64,000 bases of DNA from Roseovarius sp. (GTDB lineage Bacteria > Pseudomonadota > Alphaproteobacteria > Rhodobacterales > Rhodobacteraceae): the NCBI GenBank assembly GCA_014359765.1, contig JACIYT010000006.1:1-64000 (forward strand). Direction: 5' to 3'. Below the pieces are notes generated by a model. It ran no database searches and was not told the origin of the DNA. It saw nothing but the letters and a program-made list of their open reading frames with translations. Below, piece after piece: positions 37,789 to 46,171 of this stretch; position 1 is the first letter of the stretch, and the number at the start of each line of letters is the position of its first letter. A program made the position numbers and the translations under genes.

Positions 37789-39092
37789 TGAACCTGCTCT
37801 ACGCAAACGACCGGCCGGGCGAATATCCCCCGAGCTGGTATCGCGCGACGGTCACGCCCCTGCCGCGTCTCGCCCCGCTCGGGGGGGCGGCGCGGGCGGA
37901 TGTCTGCGTGGTGGGGGCGGGTTATACCGGGCTTTCGGCGGCGCTGCACCTGGCGGGCGCGGGGCTCGATGTGGTGGTGCTCGAGGCGCAGCGGGTGGGT
38001 TTTGGCGCCTCGGGGCGCAATGGCGGGCAGCTTGGCAGCGGGCAGCGCCTCGACCAGATCACGCTCGAGCGGATGGTGGGGCGGGACGATGCCGCGCATC
38101 TGTGGCGGCTGGCCGAGGAGGCCAAGGATCTGGTCAGGGATCTCGTGGCGCGACACGCGATCGACTGCCACCTCAAGCCCGGCGTGGCCCATGCCTGTTT
38201 CACCGCCCGCGAGGTGGCGCAGGAGCACGCCCATGCCGAGCATCTGGCGGCGCGCTACGGCTATGACCGGATCGAGATGCTCGACGCCGAGGGCTTTGCC
38301 GCGCTCTGCCCCTCGCCCGCCTATCGGGGGGGCACGCTCGACATGGGGGCGGCGCATCTGCATCCGCTGGCCTATGCGCTCGGCCTGGCGCGGGCGGCGT
38401 TGGGCGCGGGGGCGCGGATCCACGAGGGATCGGAGGTGCGCGGGATCGAGCGTGGCGCGCGGCTGCGGGTGACGACCGATGCCGGCCATGTCGAGGCCGA
38501 TCATGTGATTCTGGCGTGCAATGGTTATCTGGGCGGGCTCGACGCGCGGATCGCGGCGCGGGTCATGCCGATCAACAATTTCATGGTGGCGACCGCGCCG
38601 CTGGGGGCGGAGGCCGCGCGTGTGCTCACCCGCGACGTGGCGGTGGCGGATACGAAATTCGTGGTGAATTACTTTCGGCTGAGCCATGACGGGCGGCTGC
38701 TGTTCGGGGGCGGCGAGAGCTATGGTTATCGCTTTCCGCGCGACATCCGCGCCACGGTGCGCAAGCCGATGCTGAAGATCTTTCCGCACCTGGCGGATGT
38801 GCCGCTCGATCATGCCTGGGGGGGGACGCTGGCCATTACCATGCGGCGGATGCCCTGTTTCGCGCGGCCGGCGCCCGGTATCCTCTCGGCCTCGGGCTAT
38901 TCGGGGCACGGGGTGGGGATGGCGACGCTTGCCGGGCGGCTGATGGCCGAGGCGGTGCGCGGTCAGGCGTCAGGCTTTGACGTGATGGCGCGGCTGCCTG
39001 TGCCCGCCTTTCCCGGCGGCGCGGCGCTGCGCGGCCCGCTGCTGGTGCTGGCGATGAGCTGGTTTGCGCTGCGCGACCGGCTGGGACTGTGA
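37788..39092 (+). CDS. FAD-dependent amine oxidoreductase (PuuB-like)
   Basis: A 434-residue D-amino-acid-oxidase-fold flavoprotein. The N-terminal Rossmann motif ADVCVVGAGYTGLSAALHLA and the RNGGQLGSGQRLDQ block that follows match gamma-glutamylputrescine oxidoreductase, which oxidises the glutamylated amine to an aldehyde. The C-terminal SGYSGHGVGMATLAG is the second FAD contact. Together with the glutamine-synthetase-like genes it makes a Puu-type pathway likely. The expected aldehyde dehydrogenase is not in the window. The GTGA overlap at its end is with a weak alternative start of the next gene. Confidence 0.87.
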   Translation: MNLLYANDRPGEYPPSWYRATVTPLPRLAPLGGAARADVCVVGAGYTGLSAALHLAGAGLDVVVLEAQRVGFGASGRNGGQLGSGQRLDQITLERMVGRDDAAHLWRLAEEAKDLVRDLVARHAIDCHLKPGVAHACFTAREVAQEHAHAEHLAARYGYDRIEMLDAEGFAALCPSPAYRGGTLDMGAAHLHPLAYALGLARAALGAGARIHEGSEVRGIERGARLRVTTDAGHVEADHVILACNGYLGGLDARIAARVMPINNFMVATAPLGAEAARVLTRDVAVADTKFVVNYFRLSHDGRLLFGGGESYGYRFPRDIRATVRKPMLKIFPHLADVPLDHAWGGTLAITMRRMPCFARPAPGILSASGYSGHGVGMATLAGRLMAEAVRGQASGFDVMARLPVPAFPGGAALRGPLLVLAMSWFALRDRLGL

Positions 39093-39098
39093 CGGGCT

Positions 39099-39128
39099 TT
39101 GACAAAGCGTCACAAATCGGCGCTATAT
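39099..39128 (+). promoter_or_regulatory. Sigma-70-type promoter before the second DegT gene
   Basis: TTGACA (39099-39104) and CTATAT (39123-39128) are 18 bp apart. They place transcription just upstream of ATG 39170, supporting that start over the GTG at 39089. Confidence 0.55.
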
Positions 39129-39169
39129 GTTCGGGTAAGCCGAAGGCCATTTTCAGGAAAGCCGAAGAC

Positions 39170-40378
39170 ATGACGCAGCCCCTCGATGTCCACGCCGCAG
39201 AACCCATCCCCGAAGCCGCCCGCGCCGAGATCGACCGGCTGCTCGCGAGCGGCGATCTCTTTCGCTATACCGCGCCGCAGGATGCGCCGGTGGCGCTGCT
39301 GGAGCGCGAATTCGCCGCGGCGATGGGGGCGCGCCATGCGCTGGCGGTGTCGTCCTGTTCGGCGGCGCTCTTCCTGTCGCTCAGGGCGCTCGATCTGCCG
39401 CAGGGCGCGCGCGTTCTGATCCCCGGCTTTACCTTTGCCGCCGTGCCCTCATCGGTGATCCATGCCGGGTGTGTGCCGGTGCTCTGCGAGGTGGGTGAGG
39501 ATTACCGCATCGACATGGGCGATTTCGCGGCGAAGCTCGGCGATGTGGATGCGGTTCTGGTCAGCCACATGCGCGGGCATACCTCGGACATGGATGCGAT
39601 CATGGCGCTCTGCGACGCACGCGGCCTGCCGGTGATCGAGGATGCCGCGCATTCGCTCGGCACGATCTGGCGCGGGCGCAGGATCGGCACGATCGGGCGG
39701 GTCGGCTGCTTCAGCTTTCAGTCCTACAAGCTGGTGAATGCGGGTGAGGGCGGGATCCTGATCACCGACGATGCCGATCTGGTGGCGCGCGCGGTGATCA
39801 TGTCGGGCGCCTACGAGCATAACTGGGCCAAGCATCTGGCCGCGCCCGATCCCGCGCTCGAAGCCGCATTCGCGCGCTGGCAGAACCGGCTGCCGCTCTA
39901 CAATCTGCGCCTTTCGAACCTGTCGGCGGCGATCATCCGCGCGCAACTGCCTGAAATCGCGGATCGGGTGCGGGCAGGGCGGGCCAATCATGACCGTGTG
40001 GCGGCCGCGCTCGATGCCGCGCCATGGTTCTCGGTGCCCGAGGCGCTGCCGGGCGAGGAGCGCGCGCCCGATTCGATCCAGTTCAACCTCGTCGGCATGG
40101 ATGACGCCGAGACCCGCGCCTTTGCCCGCGAGGCCGCGGCGCGCGGCGTCAAGGTTCAGGTCTTCGGGATGAGCGCGGACAATGCGCGTGCCTTCTGGAA
40201 CTGGCAGTTCCTGCCCGGGGAGGTGCCGGATCTGCCGCGCACGCGGGCGATGCTGATGCGGGCCTGCGACGTGCGCCTGCCCACCCGTCTCACCGGGGAG
40301 GAGTGCGACATGATCGCCGCGGCGCTGCTGGCGGCTGCCGAGGCGATCACCGATGCGCCCCGCGCCTACGGCACCTGA
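39170..40378 (+). CDS. DegT/DnrJ/EryC1-family PLP aminotransferase, copy 2
   Basis: A 402-residue type I PLP enzyme paralogous to the one at 8595-9818. The PLP lysine lies in QSYKLVNAGEGGILITDD and the ED motif in VIEDAAHSLGTIWRG. I prefer ATG 39170: AGGAAAG stands before it and the resulting N-terminus aligns with copy 1, while the frame could also open at GTG 39089. No nucleotide-sugar gene is nearby, so the substrate is unknown. Position after an amine-catabolic cluster might hint at an amine acceptor or donor, but this is weak. Confidence 0.85.
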   Translation: MTQPLDVHAAEPIPEAARAEIDRLLASGDLFRYTAPQDAPVALLEREFAAAMGARHALAVSSCSAALFLSLRALDLPQGARVLIPGFTFAAVPSSVIHAGCVPVLCEVGEDYRIDMGDFAAKLGDVDAVLVSHMRGHTSDMDAIMALCDARGLPVIEDAAHSLGTIWRGRRIGTIGRVGCFSFQSYKLVNAGEGGILITDDADLVARAVIMSGAYEHNWAKHLAAPDPALEAAFARWQNRLPLYNLRLSNLSAAIIRAQLPEIADRVRAGRANHDRVAAALDAAPWFSVPEALPGEERAPDSIQFNLVGMDDAETRAFAREAAARGVKVQVFGMSADNARAFWNWQFLPGEVPDLPRTRAMLMRACDVRLPTRLTGEECDMIAAALLAAAEAITDAPRAYGT

Positions 40379-40407
40379 GGGCCGGGCACCAGGACCGAAG
40401 CAAGGAC

Positions 40408-40441
40408 ACAAAAAGGGCCGCCCGCGTGCTGCGGACGGCCC
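40408..40441 (-). terminator. Intrinsic terminator of yceI
   Basis: GGGCCGCCCGC (40415-40425) pairs with GCGGACGGCCC (40431-40441), with one mismatch. On the minus strand a TTTTTGTG tract follows, 28 bp after the yceI stop. It could also weakly stop transcription from the DegT side. Confidence 0.75.
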
Positions 40442-40468
40442 TTCATGTGCAGGGTGCGGGGCGCCGGA

Positions 40469-41041
40469 TTACTCGGGCTTGCCAGCCTCGATCGAGATGT
40501 GCACCGCGACCTCGTCGCTGACGAAGGGCGCGAACATGTCCACGCCGAAATCGCTGCGCTTGAGCGTGGTGGTGGCGTCAAAGCCCAGCCAGGGGCGGTT
40601 GGCCATCGGGTGATCCGCCTTCTGGTTGAGCACGGTGTCGAGCACGACGGATTTCGTCACGCCGTTCATGGTCAGATCGCCGGTGATCAGCCCGGTATTC
40701 TCGCCCGTCACCTCGATCGCGGTGGAGGTGAAGGTGATGAGATCACCCTCGCTGGCGTCGAAGAAATCCCCGGACATGAAATGCGCGTCGCGCTCTTCCC
40801 AGCCGGTGAACATCGACATGAGCGGGATCGACACGCTCACCGAGGAATTCGCGGGATTTTCCTCATCGAAGGCGATCGTGCCCTCGAACCCCCCGAACAT
40901 GCCCGTCGTGGTCGAGAATCCGAGGTGATCGTAGGTGAACACCACCTGGCTGTGGCTGGGGTCGAGTTCGTAGGTCTCGGGCGCGGCGAGGGCCGGAGTG
41001 ACGCCGAGGGCGAGGGCAGCGGCAAGCAGGATGCGGTTCAT
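40469..41041 (-). CDS. YceI-family periplasmic lipid-binding protein
   Basis: A 190-residue protein with a cleavable signal (about residues 1-19, ending ALA) and the YceI lipocalin-like fold: YELDPSHSQVVFTYDHLGFSTT at the start, GDLTMNGVTKSV in the middle and FGVDMFAPFVSDEVAVHI near the end. YceI proteins bind isoprenoid lipids in the periplasm. I chose the ATG ending at 41041, which gives the signal peptide and has GGGAG upstream; the frame stays open 36 codons further without family-like sequence. Confidence 0.93.
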   Translation of the reverse strand: MNRILLAAALALGVTPALAAPETYELDPSHSQVVFTYDHLGFSTTTGMFGGFEGTIAFDEENPANSSVSVSIPLMSMFTGWEERDAHFMSGDFFDASEGDLITFTSTAIEVTGENTGLITGDLTMNGVTKSVVLDTVLNQKADHPMANRPWLGFDATTTLKRSDFGVDMFAPFVSDEVAVHISIEAGKPE

Positions 41042-41188
41042 GCGGAAATCTCCCTTGTTGGATGACGTGACGCTGTATAGCAGATTCGAAGGCGGGCGGG
41101 AAAAGCTCAGGGCCGCAGTTTCAAACAGGGGTTGTGAACTGGCGAACACCCCCGCGTCCCGGGAGGCAGCCCGCCGCGCAGGCGGCGC

Positions 41189-41217
41189 TTGCAGGCGGGC
41201 GCGCGGCGGGCTATACG
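41189..41217 (+). promoter_or_regulatory. Promoter of the rpsF operon
   Basis: TTGCAG (41189-41194) and TATACG (41212-41217) are 17 bp apart and would start a leader of about 100 nt ahead of rpsF. Confidence 0.5.
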
Positions 41218-41260
41218 CGCCCGACCCTTCGCAATCACGATGATCCGCGCAGACTCTCGT

Positions 41261-41289
41261 GGACGGGCCGCGAAGGGGCTTGCCCGTCC
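41261..41289 (+). promoter_or_regulatory. Possible S6:S18-binding leader hairpin
   Basis: GGACGGG (41261-41267) pairs perfectly with CCCGTCC (41283-41289), and a CCG follows the 5' arm. rpsF leaders of many bacteria carry an S6:S18 autoregulatory motif built on a CCG next to a stem before the start codon. The match here is by layout only. Confidence 0.4.
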
Positions 41290-41322
41290 TATGAAATGCG
41301 CCCTGACAGAAATGGAGACGAC

Positions 41323-41685
41323 ATGCCGCTCTACGAGCATGTGATGATCGCGCGCCAGGATCTTTCCAACGCGCAGGCCGAAGGGCTGATCGAGCATTTT
41401 GGCGCCGTTCTCGCCGATAACGGGGGCAAGGTCCTCGACAGCGAGTATTGGGGCGTCAAGACGATGGCCTACAAGATCAACAAGAACCGCAAGGGCCATT
41501 ACGCCTTTCTCAGGACCGACGCGCCTGCCGCCGCCGTGCAGGAAATGGAGCGCCTGATGCGGCTGCATGATGACGTGATGCGCGTGCTCACCATCAAGGT
41601 GGACGCCCACCAGGAGGGTCCCTCGGTGCAGATGCAGAAGCGTGACGAGCGCGGGGACCGTCCCGAGCGTCGCGAACGCCGCTGA
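41323..41685 (+). CDS. rpsF: 30S ribosomal protein S6
   Basis: A 120-residue S6 that binds S18 in the platform of the small subunit. MPLYEHVMIARQDLS and the ESEYWGVKTMAYKINKNRKGHY-type block (near 41) are diagnostic. A charged, Arg-rich tail after residue 100 is common in this class. ATG 41323 is preceded by AATGGAG. It heads rpsF-rpsR-rplI. Confidence 0.97.
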   Translation: MPLYEHVMIARQDLSNAQAEGLIEHFGAVLADNGGKVLDSEYWGVKTMAYKINKNRKGHYAFLRTDAPAAAVQEMERLMRLHDDVMRVLTIKVDAHQEGPSVQMQKRDERGDRPERRERR

Positions 41686-41714
41686 TCCAGGCTGTGAGAA
41701 AAGGACGATAACCC

Positions 41715-41942
41715 ATGGCTACCAAACCGTTTTTCCGCCGCCGCAAGGTCTGCCCCTTCTCGGGTGAGAACGCGCCCGCGATCGACTACAAGGACACGCG
41801 CCTCTTGCAGCGCTACATCTCCGAGCGCGGCAAGATCGTGCCGTCGCGCATCACCGCCGTTTCGGCCAGGAAGCAGCGCGAACTGGCGCGCGCGATCAAG
41901 CGCGCGCGCTTCCTCGCGCTCCTGCCCTATGCCGTGAAATAA
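41715..41942 (+). CDS. rpsR: 30S ribosomal protein S18
   Basis: A 75-residue S18, the S6 partner. [13 protein letters not shown] at the start, [25 protein letters not shown] in the middle and [15 protein letters not shown] at the end are the conserved blocks. Spacing of 29 bp from rpsF and 11 bp to rplI fits one operon. Confidence 0.97.
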   Translation: MATKPFFRRRKVCPFSGENAPAIDYKDTRLLQRYISERGKIVPSRITAVSARKQRELARAIKRARFLALLPYAVK

Positions 41943-41953
41943 GGAGTGACCCG

Positions 41954-42529
41954 ATGCAAGTGATCCTTCTGGAGCGCGTGGCCAGGCTTGGCCAGATGGG
42001 CGACGTGGTCGATGTCAAGCCGGGCTTTGCCCGCAACTTCCTGCTGCCGCAGGGCAAGGCGCTGACCGCCTCGCCGCGCAACATCGCCGATTTCGAGGCG
42101 CGCAAGGCGCAGCTCGAAGCGCAGAACCTCGAGACCCGCAAGGAGGCCGAGGCCATGGCCGAGCGGCTCGACGGGCAACAGTTCGTGGTGATTCGCCAGG
42201 CCTCCGACGGCGGCGCGCTCTACGGCTCGGTGAGCACGCGCGACGCCGCCGAAGCGGCGACCGAGAATGGCTTTGCCCTCGATCGCAAGCAGGTGACGCT
42301 GATCCGCCCGATCAAGGAGCTGGGCCTGCATGACGTGACGGTGACGCTGCACCCCGAGGTGAGCGTGACGATACAGATCAACGTCGCCCGCTCGCCCGAA
42401 GAGGCCGAGCTTCAGGCCTCGGGCAAGACCATCCAGGACGCCGCCGCCGAGGCCGAAGCAGCCGCCGAGTTCGAGATCGCGGAGCTTTTCGACGATATCG
42501 GCAGCGCCGCCTCGGAGGAGGACGTATAA
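41954..42529 (+). CDS. rplI: 50S ribosomal protein L9
   Basis: L9 is 191 residues here, longer than the ~149 of E. coli. The N-terminal RNA-binding domain ([36 protein letters not shown]) and the connecting helix are standard; the C-terminal domain is followed by an acidic tail ([19 protein letters not shown]) typical of alphaproteobacteria. A strong terminator follows 58 bp later, ending the rpsF operon. Confidence 0.97.
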   Translation: MQVILLERVARLGQMGDVVDVKPGFARNFLLPQGKALTASPRNIADFEARKAQLEAQNLETRKEAEAMAERLDGQQFVVIRQASDGGALYGSVSTRDAAEAATENGFALDRKQVTLIRPIKELGLHDVTVTLHPEVSVTIQINVARSPEEAELQASGKTIQDAAAEAEAAAEFEIAELFDDIGSAASEEDV

Positions 42530-42587
42530 GCGCCCCCTGGACGGGGCGATGACAAAATCGCCTGAACAAGGCCAGACACCGAAGAAC

Positions 42588-42620
42588 GCACCGCGCCGTA
42601 AGTTGCGCGGTGCATTTTCG
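42588..42620 (+). terminator. Intrinsic terminator of rpsF-rpsR-rplI
   Basis: GCACCGCGC (42588-42596) pairs perfectly with GCGCGGTGC (42605-42613) around an 8-base loop, followed by ATTTTCGTTT. Confidence 0.88.
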
Positions 42621-42849
42621 TTTCTGCGCGTTCGGCTCGACAGGCTGCGCGCTCCTGTGCTAGTTTGGCGGCTACCTTACCGGTTGTGCGGAGGGGTGCG
42701 TAATGCCAATCATGACCGGGGCAGTGACGAGAACTGTCTAGCCGCTTGGACCGCCAATCCTGGCGACGCCGCAGCGGACGTGACGAGAGAGAGCGTGTTC
42801 AATCGGTCCTTGCACCACACCGGCGCAGGCCCTTCTCGGAGGCGACAGG
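42621..42849 (+). other. Long luxR leader/promoter region
   Basis: This stretch is noticeably less GC-rich than its surroundings. A possible promoter is TCGACA with CTAGTT about 17 bp on (42637-42666). At 42703-42741 a 12-codon ORF (MPIMTGAVTRTV) has the Shine-Dalgarno GGAGGGG. No lux-box palindrome was recognised. Confidence 0.45.
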
Positions 42850-42924
42850 ATGGACGAAGCGTTTGACTGGGCAGGCCTGATTAACTGCGACGCTGAGTCA
42901 GCGCAGCCCGCAGGGGCATGGTAA
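42850..42924 (+). CDS. 24-codon ORF abutting luxR
   Basis: ATG 42850 follows a GGAGG Shine-Dalgarno by about 8 bases and encodes 24 residues that begin MDEAFDWAGLINCD. The stop codon TAA is directly followed by the luxR ATG with no base between. The abutting layout and own ribosome site suggest translational coupling or a leader peptide. It resembles no family known to me. Confidence 0.4.
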   Translation: MDEAFDWAGLINCDAESAQPAGAW

Positions 42925-43599
42925 ATGGCGCAGCAGGACGCATTCCGCCAGTTTCTCGATGACTTGCGCGACAGGTTCGAGCTCGATCATGTTGCCTATG
43001 CCGGGATTAACCCGATCAGCGGCACTTCTCACGGACACATGACCTATGGCGAGGACTGGGCGGAACATTATCTCAAGAGCAAGTTCTACGAAATCGATCC
43101 CACGCTTCTCAAGGCGCGTCACAGCATCGCACCGGTGCATTGGAGCAGACTGGAGCGCGGTGCCGAATTTCAGACCGTCTTTCGCGCGGCGCGCGAGTTC
43201 GGGATTTCGGATCGTGGTTTGACGGTTCCCATTCACGGCCCCTTCGGCGATGTCGGCAGCCTCAGCATCAACCGTGATTGTTCCGTGCGCGAGTGGGAAC
43301 TGCTCGTGTCGGGGATCATCGGCGACCTCCAGGTGGCAGCCGTGCACATGCACGACATGGTGATCCGCACCGACCCCCTTACCCGGAGCCTCAATGCACC
43401 CTCTCTTTCGACCCGCGAGATCGAGATACTGCAGTGGACGGCGGCGGGAAAGTCACAGCAGGATATCGGAGATATCCTGTCGATTTCTCACCGCACGGTT
43501 GAGGTCCATCTGCGCTCCGCCCGCCAGAAACTCAACGCGCTGACCACTCCGCAGGCCATCGGTCGTGCGATCAATCTCGGCTTGATCTATCCGCGCTGA
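42925..43599 (+). CDS. LuxR-family AHL-responsive regulator
   Basis: A 224-residue quorum-sensing regulator. The N-terminal autoinducer domain keeps the canonical pocket residues in LuxR/TraR order: W45, Y49, D58, P59, W73 and G98. The C-terminal HTH (LSTREIEILQWTAAGKSQQD and HRTVEVHLRSARQKL) is intact. It should therefore bind an N-acyl-homoserine lactone. It is followed on the same strand by its luxI partner 207 bp later. The start directly follows the stop of a 24-codon ORF. Codon use is less GC-biased than that of neighbours. Confidence 0.93.
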   Translation: MAQQDAFRQFLDDLRDRFELDHVAYAGINPISGTSHGHMTYGEDWAEHYLKSKFYEIDPTLLKARHSIAPVHWSRLERGAEFQTVFRAAREFGISDRGLTVPIHGPFGDVGSLSINRDCSVREWELLVSGIIGDLQVAAVHMHDMVIRTDPLTRSLNAPSLSTREIEILQWTAAGKSQQDIGDILSISHRTVEVHLRSARQKLNALTTPQAIGRAINLGLIYPR

Positions 43600-43635
43600 C
43601 CGGTCTCGGCCTTCGATCAAATTTTTGAGGGGTTT

Positions 43636-43664
43636 GGCGGCTTCAACCGCCTTTCTTCGTTGTT
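43636..43664 (+). terminator. Weak terminator after luxR
   Basis: GGCGG (43636-43640) pairs with CCGCC (43647-43651) and is followed by TTTCTTCGTTGTTT. The stem is short, so it may only partly separate luxR from luxI transcription. Confidence 0.45.
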
Positions 43665-43717
43665 TCAGAGGCTTCAAGCGATCGGCTACGGGATTTCCCC
43701 AATAGTTTGTCGCTCGA

Positions 43718-43810
43718 ATGCCGCTACGCTGCGGATTGTACGAAGCACTCTCGTTACGCACCACTCGCGATGCACCACTCACGATGCGCTTTCCTAGGGA
43801 GATGGAATGA
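43718..43810 (+). CDS. 30-codon ORF overlapping the luxI start
   Basis: ATG 43718 opens a 30-codon frame that ends in an ATGA overlap with luxI. It has no visible Shine-Dalgarno and contains two tandem 14-bp repeats (GCACCACTCGCGAT at 43758 and GCACCACTCACGAT at 43772). It could be a chance frame through a repeat-bearing promoter. Confidence 0.2.
   Translation: MPLRCGLYEALSLRTTRDAPLTMRFPREME
43758..43785 (+). repeat. Two tandem 14-bp repeats before luxI
   Basis: GCACCACTCGCGAT (43758-43771) is followed directly by GCACCACTCACGAT (43772-43785), differing at one base. A shorter related GCACTCTCGTTAC lies just upstream at 43745. They end about 21 bp before the luxI ATG and could be regulator binding sites. 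Confidence 0.6.
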
Positions 43811-44604
43811 TGATTCTGGTTATCGATGCCGTTAACAAGGACAGGTTCGGCCATGTGCTGGACGAGATGTTCAAACTCCGGGCGCGGGTCTTCGGGGACA
43901 GGCTCGGCTGGCAGGTCGAAGTCAAGGATGGTCGAGAACGCGACGTGTTCGACGACCTGGACCCGGCCTATGCTGTGGGGCTTGATGACGAAGGCAACGT
44001 CGTGTCCTGCGTTCGTGCCTTGCAGACCACGGGGCCGCATATGCTGGCCGATGTCTTTGCCGACATTCTCGACGGAGAACCGCCGTTGCGCAGCGCGACA
44101 CTTTGGGAATCCACCCGGTTTTGCGTGGATACGCGCCGTCTTGGGCGGGGGCGCGGCCACAATTCGGTGTCCTACGCCACCTGTGAATTGATGATTGCCT
44201 CTATCGAGGCCGCAAAACGTGCCGGTGTAAGCGATATCGTGACGGTGATCGACCCGGTGATGGACCGCGTGCTCAAGCGTTCGGGTAACGCCCCTTATGA
44301 TTACGTCGGAAAGACGGTCAATATGGGCAAGGTGCCGGCGCTCGCCGCGTTGATTGACTGCACCGAGGAGCGTGTCGCGCGCATCCGCGAGTTCGCGGGT
44401 ATCACCGGTGATGTGTTTCTGACCGATGAAGAAGCGCTGGCGCTGCCGGCGATCGCGGGCCTCACGGCACCGAAAACCCCGCTCGATATCTATTGCGACG
44501 AGCAGATCGCCAGCGCCACTACCGCAAAGGAAAGGGTCGATGCGCTGCGCCTCAGGGCCGCGCTGGTCGGCAAGGTTCGTTCGCGCTCGGATATCGGCGC
44601 CTGA
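43807..44604 (+). CDS. Acyl-homoserine-lactone synthase (LuxI family)
   Basis: Makes the AHL signal from SAM and an acyl-ACP. The 265-residue protein has all invariant LuxI residues in order: R25, F29, W35, D46, D49, R70, E101 and R104 (blocks LRARVFGDRLGW and LWESTRFCVD). It is longer than LuxI (about 193 residues), with a C-terminal extension of about 60 residues beginning near VFLTDEEALALP. AGGGAG stands before the first ATG; ATG 43810 is an alternative. Acyl chain length cannot be predicted safely from sequence. Confidence 0.95.
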   Translation: MMILVIDAVNKDRFGHVLDEMFKLRARVFGDRLGWQVEVKDGRERDVFDDLDPAYAVGLDDEGNVVSCVRALQTTGPHMLADVFADILDGEPPLRSATLWESTRFCVDTRRLGRGRGHNSVSYATCELMIASIEAAKRAGVSDIVTVIDPVMDRVLKRSGNAPYDYVGKTVNMGKVPALAALIDCTEERVARIREFAGITGDVFLTDEEALALPAIAGLTAPKTPLDIYCDEQIASATTAKERVDALRLRAALVGKVRSRSDIGA

Positions 44605-44655
44605 TCCAGGATCGTGTGCGCCGGTCGGGTCCTGCCCGGTCCGGGCGTCCGAACG

Positions 44656-44692
44656 AAAAGGGCCGCCCTTTCTCTCCCCGGGGCGGCCCTTG
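44656..44692. terminator. Bidirectional terminator between luxI and tig
   Basis: GGGCCGCCC (44660-44668) pairs with GGGCGGCCC (44681-44689). The minus strand continues with TTTTCG, serving tig, and the plus strand with TTGATTT, serving luxI. Confidence 0.8.
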
Positions 44693-44728
44693 ATTTCAGC
44701 AATGCGTTCCGGCAATGCCCTGCGCGGA

Positions 44729-46060
44729 TCAAGCCGCGTCGAGTTCCTCGATCGCCTTTTCCAGATCTTCGCGCGAGATTTCCCTCTCGGTGACCGAGGC
44801 CAGTTCGACGACGTAATCGATCACCTTGTCCTCGAAGATCGGCGCGCGCAGCTGCTGGCGCATCTGCGGGTTCTTCTGCACGAATTCGAAGAATTCCCGC
44901 TCGTGGCCCGGATATTGCCGCGCCTGGGCGATGACCGCCTGGGTCATCTCGGCGTCGGACACTTCCACCTCGGCCTTCTGGCCCAGATCCGCAAGCAGCA
45001 GGCCGAGGCGCACGCGGCGCTCGGCGAGCGTCACCTGTTCTTCGGTCGGGGTGATTTCGGGGTGATCATGGTCGTGCACATCGGGGTTTTCCTCGTGCCA
45101 GAGCTGATGCGCGATCTGTTTCGCCTCGCTCTCGACCAGGCTGGGCGGCAGTTCGAAACGCACCCGCTCGTCGAGCGCGTCGAGCACGCGGCGCTTGAGG
45201 ATGGCGCGCGCGGCGCCGGCATATTCGTGCTCGAGCCGCTCGCGGATCTGCTCCCTGAGCGCGTCGAGGCTCTCGGCGCCGTATTTCTGCGCCAGATCGT
45301 CGTTGATCTCGGCGGCGACCGGCGCGCGGACGGCCTTCAGCGTGCAGTCGAACACCACCTCCTTGCCGGCCAGATGCTCTGCCTGGTAATCCTCGGGAAA
45401 GGTGACGGTGACGGATTTTTTCTCGCCTGCCTTCGCGCCGACGAGCTGTTCCTCGAATCCGGGGATGAAGCTGCCCGAGCCGAGCGTGAGCGGATAATCC
45501 TCGGCGCTGCCACCCTCGAAGGGCTCGCCGTCGAGCTTGCCGATGAAGTCGATCACCACCTGGTCGCCATCCTGCGCCGCGGCCCCTTCCTCACGGTCGC
45601 GAAAATCCTGCGCGCTCGCGGCGAGATTGCCGAGGGCCTCCTCGACGGCGGCATCATCGGCCTTGACCACCAGCCGTTCGAGGGTGATGCCCGCCAGATC
45701 GACCTCGGGGATCTCGGGCAGGGCCTCGTAGCTCATCTCGATTTCGACATCGTCGCCCTCTTTCCAGTCCTCGTTGGCCATCTTGACATCGGGCTCGAAG
45801 GCCGGACGCTCGCCCGTTTCCTCGAAATGGGCGCGCATCGCGGCATCGACGCTTTCCTGCATCGCCTCGCCGAGCATCCGCTGGCCAAACTGCTTCTTGA
45901 GCAGCGGCAGCGGCACCTTGCCCTTGCGAAAGCCCTTGATCTCGATCTCGGGCTGGGCCTCTTTCAGCTTTTCGGTGACCTTGTCATCGAGGGCCTGCGC
46001 CGTCAGGATCAGCCTGTAGCCGCGCTTGAGGCCTTCGTTGAGGGTTTCGGTGACCTGCAT
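44729..46060 (-). CDS. tig: Trigger factor
   Basis: Ribosome-bound chaperone and peptidyl-prolyl isomerase. The 443-residue protein has the N-terminal ribosome-binding signature [12 protein letters not shown] (near residue 43), the FKBP-type PPIase domain (about 155-245) and the helical C-terminal substrate domain, ending in an acidic tail. Length is normal. It is monocistronic, with the shared terminator after it. Confidence 0.97.
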   Translation of the reverse strand: MQVTETLNEGLKRGYRLILTAQALDDKVTEKLKEAQPEIEIKGFRKGKVPLPLLKKQFGQRMLGEAMQESVDAAMRAHFEETGERPAFEPDVKMANEDWKEGDDVEIEMSYEALPEIPEVDLAGITLERLVVKADDAAVEEALGNLAASAQDFRDREEGAAAQDGDQVVIDFIGKLDGEPFEGGSAEDYPLTLGSGSFIPGFEEQLVGAKAGEKKSVTVTFPEDYQAEHLAGKEVVFDCTLKAVRAPVAAEINDDLAQKYGAESLDALREQIRERLEHEYAGAARAILKRRVLDALDERVRFELPPSLVESEAKQIAHQLWHEENPDVHDHDHPEITPTEEQVTLAERRVRLGLLLADLGQKAEVEVSDAEMTQAVIAQARQYPGHEREFFEFVQKNPQMRQQLRAPIFEDKVIDYVVELASVTEREISREDLEKAIEELDAA

Positions 46061-46171
46061 GTTCGTCCTTTCCTATGCATCGTCCGCGGAGGCGTCCGCG
46101 GGGGTCGCGTTCAGGCGCGTTCTAGGGGGGCGTGGACGGCATCGCAAGGGAATTCGCGGCTTTGCGCGGGT

